From the NCBI RefSeq assembly GCF_022811845.1, contig NZ_CP064266.1, positions 3,844,001 through 3,908,000 of the forward strand: a stretch of DNA of 64,000 nt, given 5' to 3'. Position 1 is the stretch's first letter. Each line of letters opens with the position of its first letter. Source of the DNA: Bacillus pseudomycoides. GTDB taxonomy: Bacteria; Bacillota; Bacilli; Bacillales; Bacillaceae_G. Shown piece after piece: positions 44,453 to 53,000 of the stretch. A model generated the notes under the pieces. The model did no database searches and had not been told where the DNA came from. It saw nothing but the letters and a program-made list of their open reading frames with translations. Both the position numbers and the translations under genes were made by a program.

Positions 44453-45310
44453 TTAGTCTTTTATCCATCCATCGACTAACGCCTGATTCTTTTTAATCCA
44501 CTTTCGAGCAGCCTCTTCGGGATCCTTTGTTTTATTTAACATAACCATCAATGTACCAAGTTGTTCATCGCTCATTTTCCATTTATCGAAATATTTCACT
44601 ATATCCGGGTAATCTTTTTCAAATCCTTTTCTTACAGAGTAATAAATGTCGTCTTTTTCACCATATACTTTCTTAGGGTCTTTTAAATATTTTAAATCAA
44701 ATTCTGAAAAGCTCCAGTGTGGATTCCAAAGCGTTACAGCGATTAGTTTTTTTTGTGTATATGCCTTTTTTAGCTCACTCATCATCGCGGCTTCTGAAGA
44801 TTGGACAAGTTTTAGCTTTATATCATATTCTTTCATTGCTTTATCTGTTAAATTCATAAGGCTACTACCAGGTTCAATTCCGACAATCTTATTATCCAAT
44901 TCATCCTTATGGGTATTTAAATCCTCGATACTGTTAATGTCTTTCATATAAGAAGGAACGACTAATCCAAGTCCAGTTCCCTCATACCATTTCGATTTTA
45001 AGACAATGTCATTTTTATATCGGTCATTTAATGGTTTATCAGTAACAGGGAGCCATACTTCTAAGTTTGCATCAACATCGCCGCGAGCGACGCCAGTCCA
45101 AATGGCTGCTTTTTCTAAATACATGAGTTCAACTTTATATCCTTTTTGCTCTAATAAAACTTTCCACATATTTGCAGCCGCAATATTTTCCTTCCAACTT
45201 GTTACACCAAGTTTAATTTTTCCTTTTGTATTTGCATTTGTGGCATTACAAGAGGTAATAATCATACTGATAAATAACAAAATGCTTATAAGCCATATTT
45301 TCTGTTTCAT
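44453..45310 (-). CDS. opuAC: Glycine betaine ABC transporter, substrate-binding lipoprotein
   Basis: 285 residues with a lipoprotein signal peptide (lipobox MIITSC, Cys21). The OpuAC-type domain spans the rest: LGVTSWKENIAAANMWKVLL, ANLEVWLPVTDK, GIEPGSSLMNL and VTLWNPHWSF. It binds betaine or a related compatible solute outside the membrane and delivers it to OpuAB. It is encoded alone, divergently from opuAA-opuAB, whereas B. subtilis has all three in one operon. The ATG has GGGAGGA upstream. Confidence 0.88.
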   Translation of the reverse strand: MKQKIWLISILLFISMIITSCNATNANTKGKIKLGVTSWKENIAAANMWKVLLEQKGYKVELMYLEKAAIWTGVARGDVDANLEVWLPVTDKPLNDRYKNDIVLKSKWYEGTGLGLVVPSYMKDINSIEDLNTHKDELDNKIVGIEPGSSLMNLTDKAMKEYDIKLKLVQSSEAAMMSELKKAYTQKKLIAVTLWNPHWSFSEFDLKYLKDPKKVYGEKDDIYYSVRKGFEKDYPDIVKYFDKWKMSDEQLGTLMVMLNKTKDPEEAARKWIKKNQALVDGWIKD

Positions 45311-45500
45311 CGAGTCCTCCCGTTTCGTAAATAGAAATTTTTCATTCCGTTTTGGATCGCGTTGTTTGTAGGAATAAATCTATAAGTGAACCTTCTTATT
45401 ATGAACGGAAACAAGAATTTTAAAAAAAGCCTCTTTATGTAATATTTCTGTTTAAAATCGTTACACTATGTGAATAGATAGGCAGAAAAGGAGTCGTCGT

Positions 45501-46706
45501 ATGGAAAATACAAAAGTGCGTGTTGAAAACGTAACAAAAGTATTTGGAAAAAACCCTCAAAGAGCAGTCTCTTTATTAAAGGAGGGAAAAAGTAAATCAG
45601 AAATATTAAAAGAAACGGGAATGAACGTTGGGGTGAAAAAAGCAACGTTTGAAGTATATACGGGAGAAATTTTTGTCATTATGGGGCTATCTGGGAGCGG
45701 GAAATCAACCCTTGTTCGTATGCTCAATCAGCTTATAAAGCCAACAGCAGGCCACATATACATAGACGGGGAAGATATCGCAACAATGGGGAAAGATGCG
45801 CTTAGGAAAGTCAGAAGAACAAAGATGAGTATGGTCTTTCAAAAATTTGCGTTATTTCCTCATCGTACCGTTATACAAAATGTTGCGTATGGATTAGAGA
45901 TACAAGGAGTACCAGTAGAAGAAAGAGAAGCGAAAGCTTTGGAGTCACTCAAATTAGTTGGATTGGATCATCATAAAGATAGCTTTCCGGGACAATTGAG
46001 CGGTGGTATGCAGCAGCGCGTTGGAATTGCCAGAGCTCTTACAAATGATCCAGATGTTCTACTTATGGACGAGTCATTTAGCGCATTAGACCCACTTATC
46101 CGTAAAGAAATGCAAGATGAACTGTTAGAGCTGCAAGATAAGATGGAAAAAACAATCATTTTTATTACACATGATTTAGATGAAGCACTTCGAATTGGGG
46201 ATCGTATCGCATTAATGAAAGACGGAGAAATTGTGCAAATTGGAACGCCAGAAGAAATTATGATAAGCCCAGCTAATGAATTCGTAGAGAAATTCGTTGC
46301 GGATGTGAATTTAGGAAAAGTGATTACGGCTGAATCTATTTTAAAAAGACCAGAAACATTATTGATTGACCGTGGCCCTCGAGTGGCCCTGCAAATTATG
46401 AGAAATGCAGGGGTATCTACCGTATATGTTGTAAATAAAAAACACGAGTTTTTGGGGATATTAACAGCGGATGATGCGAGTAAAGCTGTTCAAAAGCAGT
46501 GGCCAATTGCTGACTTGTTACTAAAAGATATTCCGCACGTATATGTAGATACATTACTAGAGGAAACGTATGCGAAAATGGCGGAAATGAAGCTGCCATT
46601 ACCAGTCATTGATGAAAAGAAAAGGTTAAGAGGCATCATAAAACGAGAAAGTGTCATTCAAGCCCTTGCAGGAAATATTGAGGAAGAGGTGAATGACGAT
46701 GAATAG
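45501..46706 (+). CDS. opuAA: Glycine betaine ABC transporter, ATP-binding subunit
   Basis: 401 residues. Walker A GLSGSGKST is at 62-70, the signature is LSGGMQQRVG, Walker B is VLLMDESFSALD and the H-loop is FITHDLDEA. Two CBS domains follow (about 275-395), which in this family sense ionic strength and gate uptake. The N-terminal FGKNPQRAVSLLKEGKSKSE is typical of OpuAA/ProV. The stop overlaps the opuAB start. Confidence 0.92.
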   Translation: MENTKVRVENVTKVFGKNPQRAVSLLKEGKSKSEILKETGMNVGVKKATFEVYTGEIFVIMGLSGSGKSTLVRMLNQLIKPTAGHIYIDGEDIATMGKDALRKVRRTKMSMVFQKFALFPHRTVIQNVAYGLEIQGVPVEEREAKALESLKLVGLDHHKDSFPGQLSGGMQQRVGIARALTNDPDVLLMDESFSALDPLIRKEMQDELLELQDKMEKTIIFITHDLDEALRIGDRIALMKDGEIVQIGTPEEIMISPANEFVEKFVADVNLGKVITAESILKRPETLLIDRGPRVALQIMRNAGVSTVYVVNKKHEFLGILTADDASKAVQKQWPIADLLLKDIPHVYVDTLLEETYAKMAEMKLPLPVIDEKKRLRGIIKRESVIQALAGNIEEEVNDDE

Positions 46707-47538
46707 TATTCCGCGTATTCCTTTAGGTGAATGGGTCGATGCATTTGTTACGAGTTTATATGCGCATTTTGAAGGGTTGTTTAGAGGATTTTCATACATC
46801 ATTGGTGGTTTCGTTGATTTACTTACAAATTTCTTAACATTAATTCCAGCATTTTTAATGATTATAATCGTATGTTTTCTCGTTTGGTATACAACAAGGA
46901 AAATATCTTTAGTGGTATTCGCGTTAATCGGCTTATTATTTATTCTAAACATTAACTACTGGGGACAAACGATGCAAACATTAGCGCTTGTTCTTACATC
47001 AGTCATTATTTCCATCATTGTTGGAATCCCAATCGGCATTTTAGCATCTCAAAATGAGCGATTTTCAAAAATATTGAGGCCAACATTAGATTTTATGCAA
47101 ACAATGCCAGCATTTGTATACTTAATTCCAGCGATTACATTCTTCGGAGTAGGTGTTGTTCCTGGTATTATCGCATCTGTTATTTTTGCGATGCCACCAA
47201 CGATTCGTTTTACAGATTTAGGAATAAGACAAGTGCCAGAAGATTTAATTGAGGCTGCAAATGCATTTGGTTCAACTACATCGCAAAAGCTATTTAAAGT
47301 TCAGTTACCTCTTGCAACGGGAACTATAATGGCTGGTGTAAACCAAAGTATCATGCTCTCTTTATCGATGGTTGTTACAGCTTCACTTGTAGGAGCACCA
47401 GGACTTGGGGTAGATGTCTATCGTTCTGTAACGCAAGTGAATATTGGAATGGGATTTGAAGCTGGACTAGCTATTGTAGTCATTGCGATTGTATTAGATC
47501 GGATTACGCAAGGATTTCATAAGAAAAGAAGAGTGTAA
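46699..47538 (+). CDS. opuAB: Glycine betaine ABC transporter, permease
   Basis: 279 residues from the ATG at 46699, spaced 7 bases from GAGGTG; another ATG lies at 46693. It has six to seven membrane helices and the binding-protein-dependent permease signature (EAANAFGSTTSQKLFKVQLP), which contacts the ATPase. The start overlaps the end of opuAA by 8 bases, so they are translationally coupled. It imports osmoprotectant together with OpuAA and OpuAC. Confidence 0.92.
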   Translation: MNSIPRIPLGEWVDAFVTSLYAHFEGLFRGFSYIIGGFVDLLTNFLTLIPAFLMIIIVCFLVWYTTRKISLVVFALIGLLFILNINYWGQTMQTLALVLTSVIISIIVGIPIGILASQNERFSKILRPTLDFMQTMPAFVYLIPAITFFGVGVVPGIIASVIFAMPPTIRFTDLGIRQVPEDLIEAANAFGSTTSQKLFKVQLPLATGTIMAGVNQSIMLSLSMVVTASLVGAPGLGVDVYRSVTQVNIGMGFEAGLAIVVIAIVLDRITQGFHKKRRV

Positions 47539-47547
47539 ATAGAAATG

Positions 47548-47594
47548 AAACACGCATCGTAAGCGAGGCTACTCATTATGATGCGTGTTTTTTA
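47548..47594. terminator. Intrinsic terminator after opuAB
   Basis: AAACACGCAT pairs with ATGCGTGTTT (loop 23 bases), followed by a T run. Confidence 0.7.
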
Positions 47595-47610
47595 TTTGAA
47601 TGAAATAAGG

Positions 47611-47856
47611 TTACATACGCACAATTACTGAACCTCCAGCTGGTGCACACACTTGATTTTGTTGTTGTTCCATCGCTTTTATTAATTGATTATTTTCTTC
47701 AATCAATGAGATCAATTTTGCTAATTAATGTTCCAGGTTCGCTATATGTTGCATCATGTAATGAGAATCATTAGGGATTGGTGGTGTAGTTCGTACGGCG
47801 TTGTTTGAATAAGATATTGGTGGGTAATTCATGTGAGAATTCCAATGTGGATGTAT
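47611..47856 (-). pseudogene. Small coiled-coil protein, start codon lost and nonsense stop
   Basis: An AAGGAGG site is followed, 10 bases on, by ATA where ATG is expected, then HPHWNSHMNYPPISYSNN. An in-frame TAA interrupts the reading after HIANLEH. The same frame then continues LAKLISLIEENNQLIKAMEQ and ends APAGGSVIVRM. The His/Pro/Tyr-rich N-terminus, a heptad coiled coil and the hydrophobic C-terminal tag recall small spore-germination or coat proteins of bacilli. Both lesions suggest inactivation. Confidence 0.6.
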
Positions 47857-48066
47857 ATGATTTGTTCCTCCTTCAAGAAAAGATTTCTTTTTCTATAATA
47901 AATGCCCATCTCTGTTTAAAGGTGACTCGATGAAAAAGACTTACAAAGGTTTATAATGTTAGGTTAAAATAATAGGAATATATAATAAATTTATTTCCGA
48001 ATAGTCTGAATGAATTGATGTTTTATGGTATTATAATGGTAAAATTTAAGGAATAGAGGGATGCAT

Positions 48067-48546
48067 ATGTCGATACAAAGTCACTTTGAAGCACACTGTT
48101 TTATATGTCAGAAACATAAAGGGGAGATTAAGGAGGTAGGCAGGGCAATCTATGAAGATGAACTCGTATATGTGGGGCATGTTCATTGGGAAGAAGAGGA
48201 AACGTATCTCGGATATGTAATGATTGATATAAAAAGACATGCACCAGGATTAGCTGAATTAACAGAAGAAGAAGCGAAAGCTTTTGGTTTAATTACGAGT
48301 AGAGTGAGCCGTGCATTAAAAGAATGCGAGGGTGCAGAACATATTTATGCTTTCGTTTCTGGTAATGGAGTAAATCATATGCACATGCACATAATCCCGC
48401 GTTATCAAAATACACCGAAGGAATTTTGGTCACCAACTAAGATCGCAAATTGGAAAGGTGCACCTTATGGACAAGCAGAACAAATACAACAGCTATGTGA
48501 AAGAATACGAACGTATATGGTAAACGAGTATGCATACAACAAATAA
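48067..48546 (+). CDS. HIT-family nucleotide hydrolase/transferase
   Basis: 159 residues from the ATG at 48067, 8 bases after AGAGGG. The histidine triad HMHMHII is at about 104-110 (His104, 106, 108). Cys11 and Cys14 with nearby His residues could bind zinc. Family members hydrolyse nucleotide phosphoramidates, ApnA or similar. The 3' end overlaps the PP2C gene by 17 bases, indicating an operon. Confidence 0.85.
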   Translation: MSIQSHFEAHCFICQKHKGEIKEVGRAIYEDELVYVGHVHWEEEETYLGYVMIDIKRHAPGLAELTEEEAKAFGLITSRVSRALKECEGAEHIYAFVSGNGVNHMHMHIIPRYQNTPKEFWSPTKIANWKGAPYGQAEQIQQLCERIRTYMVNEYAYNK

Positions 48547-49366
48547 TACTCAATACTCATGGGTTGGTAGTAACGAAATGTGTTTAGGCGAAATTTCAGT
48601 TAAGCAGTATGGTGATATAGTGCTTGGCAGATACGGTGGAAATACAAGGGCAGGCGCAAAAAAGAATGAAGACGGCGCTTTCGTTTGGTCAAATGGAAAT
48701 TGGGAATTTGCGATGATATTAGATGGACACAATAGTGCAGAAAGTGTCGCTTTAGTAGTACATACAATAAAAAATGAATATGAAAATATAAAAGTCTTAT
48801 TAGAAGAGCCTGTTGAAACGGTATTTCGATCTGTAGAAAATCATTTACTTGCACTTTTTCAATCAAATTCATTCAAACAGACGTGCCAGCAAGTAAAAGG
48901 TGAGACAGCTTGCTTAATATGTGTAAGAAAAGAAAATTATATTTGGTGGTTTTCTATAGGAGATTGTCTCGTTTATGTATTTCATGAAGAGTTACATAAG
49001 CTAGGACAGTATATGCTGAATCAACGTCATTTTTATGAATGGATTGGGAATGTGAATACATTTTCTTTACCCGTTCCATGTTATTCTTCTGGTATTCGAG
49101 AACTACGTACAGGAAGTAATAGAATCGTAATGGTAACAGATGGCGTACTAGAATGCGGAGAACGTCGTTATGAAAACCCAATTCATTTATATAAAGATAT
49201 ATACGAAAACAAAGTGAAACTAACAGAATGCATTCAAAATGTGCTAGAGCATGTTCATCACCAACTTGGTCGAGATAGTGCAACGATAATTAGTTGGGAT
49301 TATGATAATCGTGTGTATGCTACTTATCCGAGTGATCAGCCGGAGAAAATACGATCTTCAAATTAG
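48530..49366 (+). CDS. PP2C-family serine/threonine phosphatase
   Basis: 278-residue cytoplasmic protein with metal-binding PP2C motifs: KKNEDGAFVW, MILDGHNSAES, WWFSIGDCLVYVF, VMVTDGVLE and the terminal GRDSATIISWD. It is more divergent than the PrpC housekeeping phosphatase, with a His replacing one usual Gly-context residue in DGH. It has no sensor domain. It is sandwiched between a HIT gene (overlap 17 bases) and a Nudix gene (18-base gap). The target protein is unknown. Confidence 0.8.
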   Translation: MHTTNNTQYSWVGSNEMCLGEISVKQYGDIVLGRYGGNTRAGAKKNEDGAFVWSNGNWEFAMILDGHNSAESVALVVHTIKNEYENIKVLLEEPVETVFRSVENHLLALFQSNSFKQTCQQVKGETACLICVRKENYIWWFSIGDCLVYVFHEELHKLGQYMLNQRHFYEWIGNVNTFSLPVPCYSSGIRELRTGSNRIVMVTDGVLECGERRYENPIHLYKDIYENKVKLTECIQNVLEHVHHQLGRDSATIISWDYDNRVYATYPSDQPEKIRSSN

Positions 49367-49384
49367 TAAAATAGGGGGTAGGAA

Positions 49385-49831
49385 ATGAAAAGACCCTTAT
49401 TGCGCGCGGAAGCTATTATCATAGATGAGGAGCATTCTAAAGTTCTTGTTCAATGTGACAACCAAGAAACATTTTACCGTTTTCCAGGTGGATCGATTGA
49501 GTTTGGAGAATCGGCATGTGAAACGATTATTCGAGAGTTACTTGAAGAATATGATTTGCAAATTCGAGTAGAAGAATTTGCAATGGTAAATGAGCACATA
49601 TTTGAAGTGGATGGAGAATCGCATCATCAATGTACGCTGTTTCATTGGTGTAAACCTATAAAGTCTATAAGTGAAGTGTTATTTCATAAAGAACATGAAA
49701 AGATTATTCTTATATGGAAAAGTATACAGGAATTAAAAGATAAACCGACTTATCCTGAGGAGATTGTTTCTTTGATAGAACAAAAAGGTAGTAGTGTTAA
49801 GCATATACTTACAAAAAGCACATATTTCTAA
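49385..49831 (+). CDS. Nudix hydrolase
   Basis: 148 residues with a Nudix box GX5EX7REUXEE (Gly36, Glu42, Arg50, Glu51, Glu54, Glu55; GSIEFGESACETIIRELLEE). The usual Gly after EEX is replaced by Asp. It hydrolyses an unidentified nucleoside diphosphate derivative. A GGGGG-type ribosome site precedes the ATG. It is the third gene of the HIT-PP2C-Nudix set, all of which act on nucleotides or phosphoesters. Confidence 0.82.
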   Translation: MKRPLLRAEAIIIDEEHSKVLVQCDNQETFYRFPGGSIEFGESACETIIRELLEEYDLQIRVEEFAMVNEHIFEVDGESHHQCTLFHWCKPIKSISEVLFHKEHEKIILIWKSIQELKDKPTYPEEIVSLIEQKGSSVKHILTKSTYF

Positions 49832-49852
49832 TCAAAGGGAAAGAGAGTATGA

Positions 49853-50055
49853 ATGTCTCCCACTAAAGTGATTGTGTTGATTCTACTTGTGTTATTGTTA
49901 TATTTTTTGTTATATTGTATAGCTTTCAGGTATGGGTGGAGTAGAAGTATGATTGGGATTCAAAGGAATATGTAATTTATTTAATGGGTATGTTGTTTTT
50001 CTGATGAGCATTATTGTTCTATATTTTTACCGTAATATACATGTACAGTGTTGAA
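49853..50055 (+). pseudogene. DUF4181-like membrane protein, decayed copy 1
   Basis: Begins MSPTKVIVLILLVLLLYFLL and then loses frame. The fragment YDWDSKEYVIYLMGMLFF matches the YDKESKEYVISFIG block of the next copy. Stops and at least two frame changes make it non-functional. It is a tandem duplicate of the gene at 50081. Confidence 0.5.
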
Positions 50056-50080
50056 CGTGATAATGAGATGAGGTGATTCC

Positions 50081-50440
50081 ATGTTGTGGAAATTTTCAGT
50101 AGTAGTTGTAATCATTGTCATACTTTTTCTTTTAGAGAATGTGTTAAGAAAAAATTACATATAACTAGGAAAAATAGTTTTATATATAAACCTGTAAATG
50201 ATATACATAAATGGGGAAATTAGTATTTTTACTATTTACCTAATTACTAGCTTCATTTTGATAGTGAATTTTGATTATATTAATATGGGTTACTTAATCT
50301 TTATATTTTTAGTGGTATTACATATTTTTCGAACATTTATGGAATGGAAATATGATAAAGAATCAAAGGAATATGTAATATCTTTTATAGGGTTTATATG
50401 TTTAATGATTTCATTTAGTGTTGTAATATATTTGTTTTAG
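50081..50440 (+). pseudogene. DUF4181 membrane protein, decayed copy 2
   Basis: Starts MLWKFSVVVVIIVILFLLEN behind GAGGTG. The frame breaks at a run of six A residues near 50150, where adding one A restores RKKLHITRKNSFIYKPVND. It breaks again near 50212, where GGGGAAATT would need two bases. The last part (80 residues from 50198, MGYLIFIFLVVLHIFRTFME) is intact in the third frame. Together they make one small DUF4181-type protein with about four helices. Confidence 0.6.
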
Positions 50441-50450
50441 ATTATAAATA

Positions 50451-50511
50451 AAAACAAGAGTAGTTTCCTTGTATTTTGAATATACGAAACTTATAACTAC
50501 TCTTGTTTTTT
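50451..50511. terminator. Long-stem intrinsic terminator
   Basis: AAAACAAGAGTAGTT pairs with AACTACTCTTGTTTT across a 30-base insert that can itself fold partly, then a T run. Lies between convergent genes. Confidence 0.7.
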
Positions 50512-50520
50512 AATTTGTTA

Positions 50521-51363
50521 TTACAGTTTCTTAAAGCTTCTAAGAACAAGAAACTCCCACAACCTCCACGGAAGAATCTTTTTAGCAACCATCATCAATC
50601 TCACACCTTGTCCAATTGGATATCGAAGTGTTGTATGTTTTGCTTCAGCGATCGCTACAATTTTTTGAGCGACATCTATTGGATTTCCTAATGTATCACT
50701 TCCACTATGAATATGATTCTGTATTTTATCCATATATTCTTTATAGGGAGAGGCAGCATCTGCATAATTTTCAGCAAGTTCTTTCCCAACTTCCCATATG
50801 TTTGTGTTATAAGAACCTGGTTCGATTAATGAAACGTCTATTCCAAATGGTTTTACCTCTAGACGAAGGGATTCACTCCAGCCCGCTAATGCGTATTTGG
50901 AAGAAACGTAAGGAGATAAACCAGGAAACCCAACTTGGCCACTAATACTACTTACATTAATAATCCTTCCGCTTTTTTGTTTTCGCATATAAGGTAATAC
51001 AAGTTGAGTTATGGAGATTGCTCCAAACACATTTGTCTCAAATTGTTTCCGATACTCTTCTACTGGAATCTCCTCAACAAACCCACCGCTTGCGTATCCT
51101 GCGTTGTTGATTAGAAGATCTACTTGGTTTAACTCTTTTAAAAATAGTTGAAATGTATGTATAGATTTTTGATCTGTTACATCTAACTGGTGGATTTGGA
51201 TATTTTTCTGTAAGTGTAATGCAGTAGCTTGAGATACTAATTCTGTTTGCTTATTAAGATTTCGCATTGTAGCGATAACAAAATAGTCTTTCTTCGCCAG
51301 TTCAAGGGTAGTTAATAGGCCAAATCCACTGGATGCACCTGTAATAATCGCGATTTTCCTCAT
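50521..51363 (-). CDS. SDR-family oxidoreductase
   Basis: 280-residue classical short-chain dehydrogenase. The NAD(P)-binding motif TGASSGFG is at 8-15, with NNAGYASGG further on, catalytic Ser in NVSSISG, and YVSSKYAL with the Tyr-Lys pair. The C-terminal extension suggests a substrate-specific lid. A decayed TetR-type regulator gene lies just upstream in divergent orientation. The substrate is unknown. Confidence 0.82.
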   Translation of the reverse strand: MRKIAIITGASSGFGLLTTLELAKKDYFVIATMRNLNKQTELVSQATALHLQKNIQIHQLDVTDQKSIHTFQLFLKELNQVDLLINNAGYASGGFVEEIPVEEYRKQFETNVFGAISITQLVLPYMRKQKSGRIINVSSISGQVGFPGLSPYVSSKYALAGWSESLRLEVKPFGIDVSLIEPGSYNTNIWEVGKELAENYADAASPYKEYMDKIQNHIHSGSDTLGNPIDVAQKIVAIAEAKHTTLRYPIGQGVRLMMVAKKILPWRLWEFLVLRSFKKL

Positions 51364-51481
51364 GTTTTGCTCACTTTCTTTTTTCTTACATCATAGCGAT
51401 TTATATGTAGAAAATCTATTATTCTCTTACATTACATCAACAAGCATAGATATTATTTCTTTACATACATTTGTTATTGAT

Positions 51482-51661
51482 TACTATATAGCTTGCCAGT
51501 CCTCTATTTGTCCGCAAATTGAAACTCAAACGTCCCTAAAAGGAATACTTCAAACGTATATTGAATCCAATATGAAACTTATAGATGAAAATCTAAAGCA
51601 TGTATTCGCTGTTATAGAAATTGTTTCGAATGAAAGAACAGATGAAGTGAAACTTCGTTAA
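51482..51661 (+). pseudogene. TetR-family regulator, C-terminal fragment
   Basis: The frame YYIACQSSICPQIETQTSLK, then GILQTYIESN and HVFAVIEIVSNERTDEVKLR resembles the ligand-binding half of TetR/AcrR regulators. There is no N-terminal HTH and the frame stops before the family's usual end, though codons after the TAA continue AGNSKV. It was probably the divergent regulator of the SDR gene. Confidence 0.5.
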
Positions 51662-51707
51662 GCGGGCAATTCAAAAGTAACGTATCACCCTAAGGAGGGG
51701 GAAATAC

Positions 51708-51872
51708 ATGATATTTTATGAGGTTATTTGTTTTTGTTGTAAAAATGTATTTCGGGTATATGAAGGAACTGAAAAATATAAGCAATTTAAGAAAAATCAG
51801 AAAGGGAAATATTGCTGTGACGAATGTAATCATAAAATTCAGCTTGAAGCAATAAAACATTTTTTTAGATAG
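51708..51872 (+). CDS. Small zinc-ribbon protein (54 aa)
   Basis: Strong AAGGAGGGGG site before the ATG. The protein has CFCC near the N-terminus and CCDEC near the C-terminus, the paired Cys knuckles of a zinc ribbon, separated by a Lys-rich stretch. It resembles small DUF2197-type zinc-finger proteins in layout, but I do not assign a family. No clear operon. Confidence 0.65.
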   Translation: MIFYEVICFCCKNVFRVYEGTEKYKQFKKNQKGKYCCDECNHKIQLEAIKHFFR

Positions 51873-52096
51873 GGGTAATAGCTACTACTGTTATCGTTAA
51901 GAGAAAGCTGGTTACAGATAGCTACTTATTCTTAACTGATGGAACCTATGATAAACTAAGATTGTCGAGATTTACCATTTAGGACAATATCTTATGGAAC
52001 AAATCGGTGGAGGTTATTTGGTAGAATTGCAGTAAATTACTAAGGTCTTTACCTGTTTTATTTTTCTAAATCAATTTAATATAAAAGGAGTATATT

Positions 52097-52642
52097 ATGA
52101 TTATTAACAAACAAGAGTTTGATGTAAATGGGATAATTTATACTATTAGATCTGCAATAGATAAAGATGCAAAAGACTTATCTGAGTTAAGATTACAGAT
52201 TGATGGAGAGACTGAAAATTTGGATAGAGAGAAAGGAGAGGGATTCATAGATACAAAGGGGTTTGAAGAGATTATAAAAACAGACTCTGAAAGTCCAAGA
52301 AATCTATTTTTAGTTGCTGTAGTGAATGACAGGATTGTTGGCTTTTCAAGATGTGAGGGAGTGTATTTAAAGAGATTCTCTCATAAAGTAGAATTCGGAG
52401 TATGTGTATTAAAAGATTTTTGGAGATATGGTATCGGTAAAAACCTTTTAAAAGAATCTATCTCTTGGGCTGACAGCAACGGGATCAAAAAGATTGCTTT
52501 GAATGTTTTAGAAACAAACGGTAAAGCCATTAAATTGTATGAAAGACTTGGTTTTGAAATCGAAGGTGTATTAAAGAATGACAAAAGGCTTGCGGATGGT
52601 AAATACTATCATACGATTATCATGGGGAGATTGAATGGATAA
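52097..52642 (+). CDS. GNAT-family N-acetyltransferase (RimI-like)
   Basis: 181 residues with a complete GNAT fold. The acetyl-CoA loop is FWRYGIGKNLLKES, preceded by the strand VEFGVCVLKD and followed by KIALNVLETNGKAIKLYERLG. Similar stand-alone GNATs acetylate ribosomal proteins, amines or antibiotics. AAAGGAG precedes the ATG. It appears monocistronic. Confidence 0.82.
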   Translation: MIINKQEFDVNGIIYTIRSAIDKDAKDLSELRLQIDGETENLDREKGEGFIDTKGFEEIIKTDSESPRNLFLVAVVNDRIVGFSRCEGVYLKRFSHKVEFGVCVLKDFWRYGIGKNLLKESISWADSNGIKKIALNVLETNGKAIKLYERLGFEIEGVLKNDKRLADGKYYHTIIMGRLNG

Positions 52643-52691
52643 TAATTATATATGATAAAAGCAGAAGCATCGGTGGAAAGGAGGGAGAATC

Positions 52692-52844
52692 TTGCAATTC
52701 AGAACAAAATTATGCGTTAGTGTAGTATCCACTATATTGTTCATTATAGCGAGTACCATGTTTTTTTCTGAACAATCATCCGATGAAATGGTTATAGGTA
52801 TTGATTGCGGTGAGCTCTATTGTGCAAAATGTAGTGATATATAG
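52692..52844 (+). CDS. Small exported peptide with C-terminal cysteines (50 aa)
   Basis: A TTG start sits after an excellent AAAGGAGGG site. The peptide has a basic N-terminus, a hydrophobic core (about 8-28, VVSTILFIIASTMFF), a polar stretch (SEQSSDEM) and a short tail GIDCGELYCAKCSDI with three Cys. This layout resembles secreted pro-peptides of Bacillus signalling systems such as Phr peptides, though no Rap-type receptor is next to it. A strong terminator follows. Confidence 0.55.
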   Translation: MQFRTKLCVSVVSTILFIIASTMFFSEQSSDEMVIGIDCGELYCAKCSDI

Positions 52845-52865
52845 AAAATATAAAAGTATCCATTA

Positions 52866-52901
52866 AAAAGAAGCAGGTTTCTATCAATCTGCTTCTTTTA
52901 T
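52866..52901 (+). terminator. Intrinsic terminator
   Basis: AAAGAAGCAG pairs with CTGCTTCTTT around a 12-base loop, with T residues after it. Confidence 0.85.
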
Positions 52902-52916
52902 ATGTATGTGCACGTT

Positions 52917-52952
52917 CTGTCGGAATATGCGCTTACCGGGGAAATAGTAGAG
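52917..52952. repeat. 36-bp direct repeat, copy 1
   Basis: 31 of 36 bases are identical to 53676-53711 in the same orientation; the core ATGCGCTTACC-GGGAAATAGTAGA differs at one base. The two copies flank the YdcF gene. Confidence 0.75.
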
Positions 52953-53000
52953 TCAAATAATTTCTAAAAACTAACATGATCTTATCTCCGGCTATACAAA

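Noticed and set aside
47548..48066. Two separate small ORFs in the 47.6-47.9 kb region
   Set aside because: Both are in the same minus frame and are halves of one gene split by a TAA, so a single pseudogene is the better reading.
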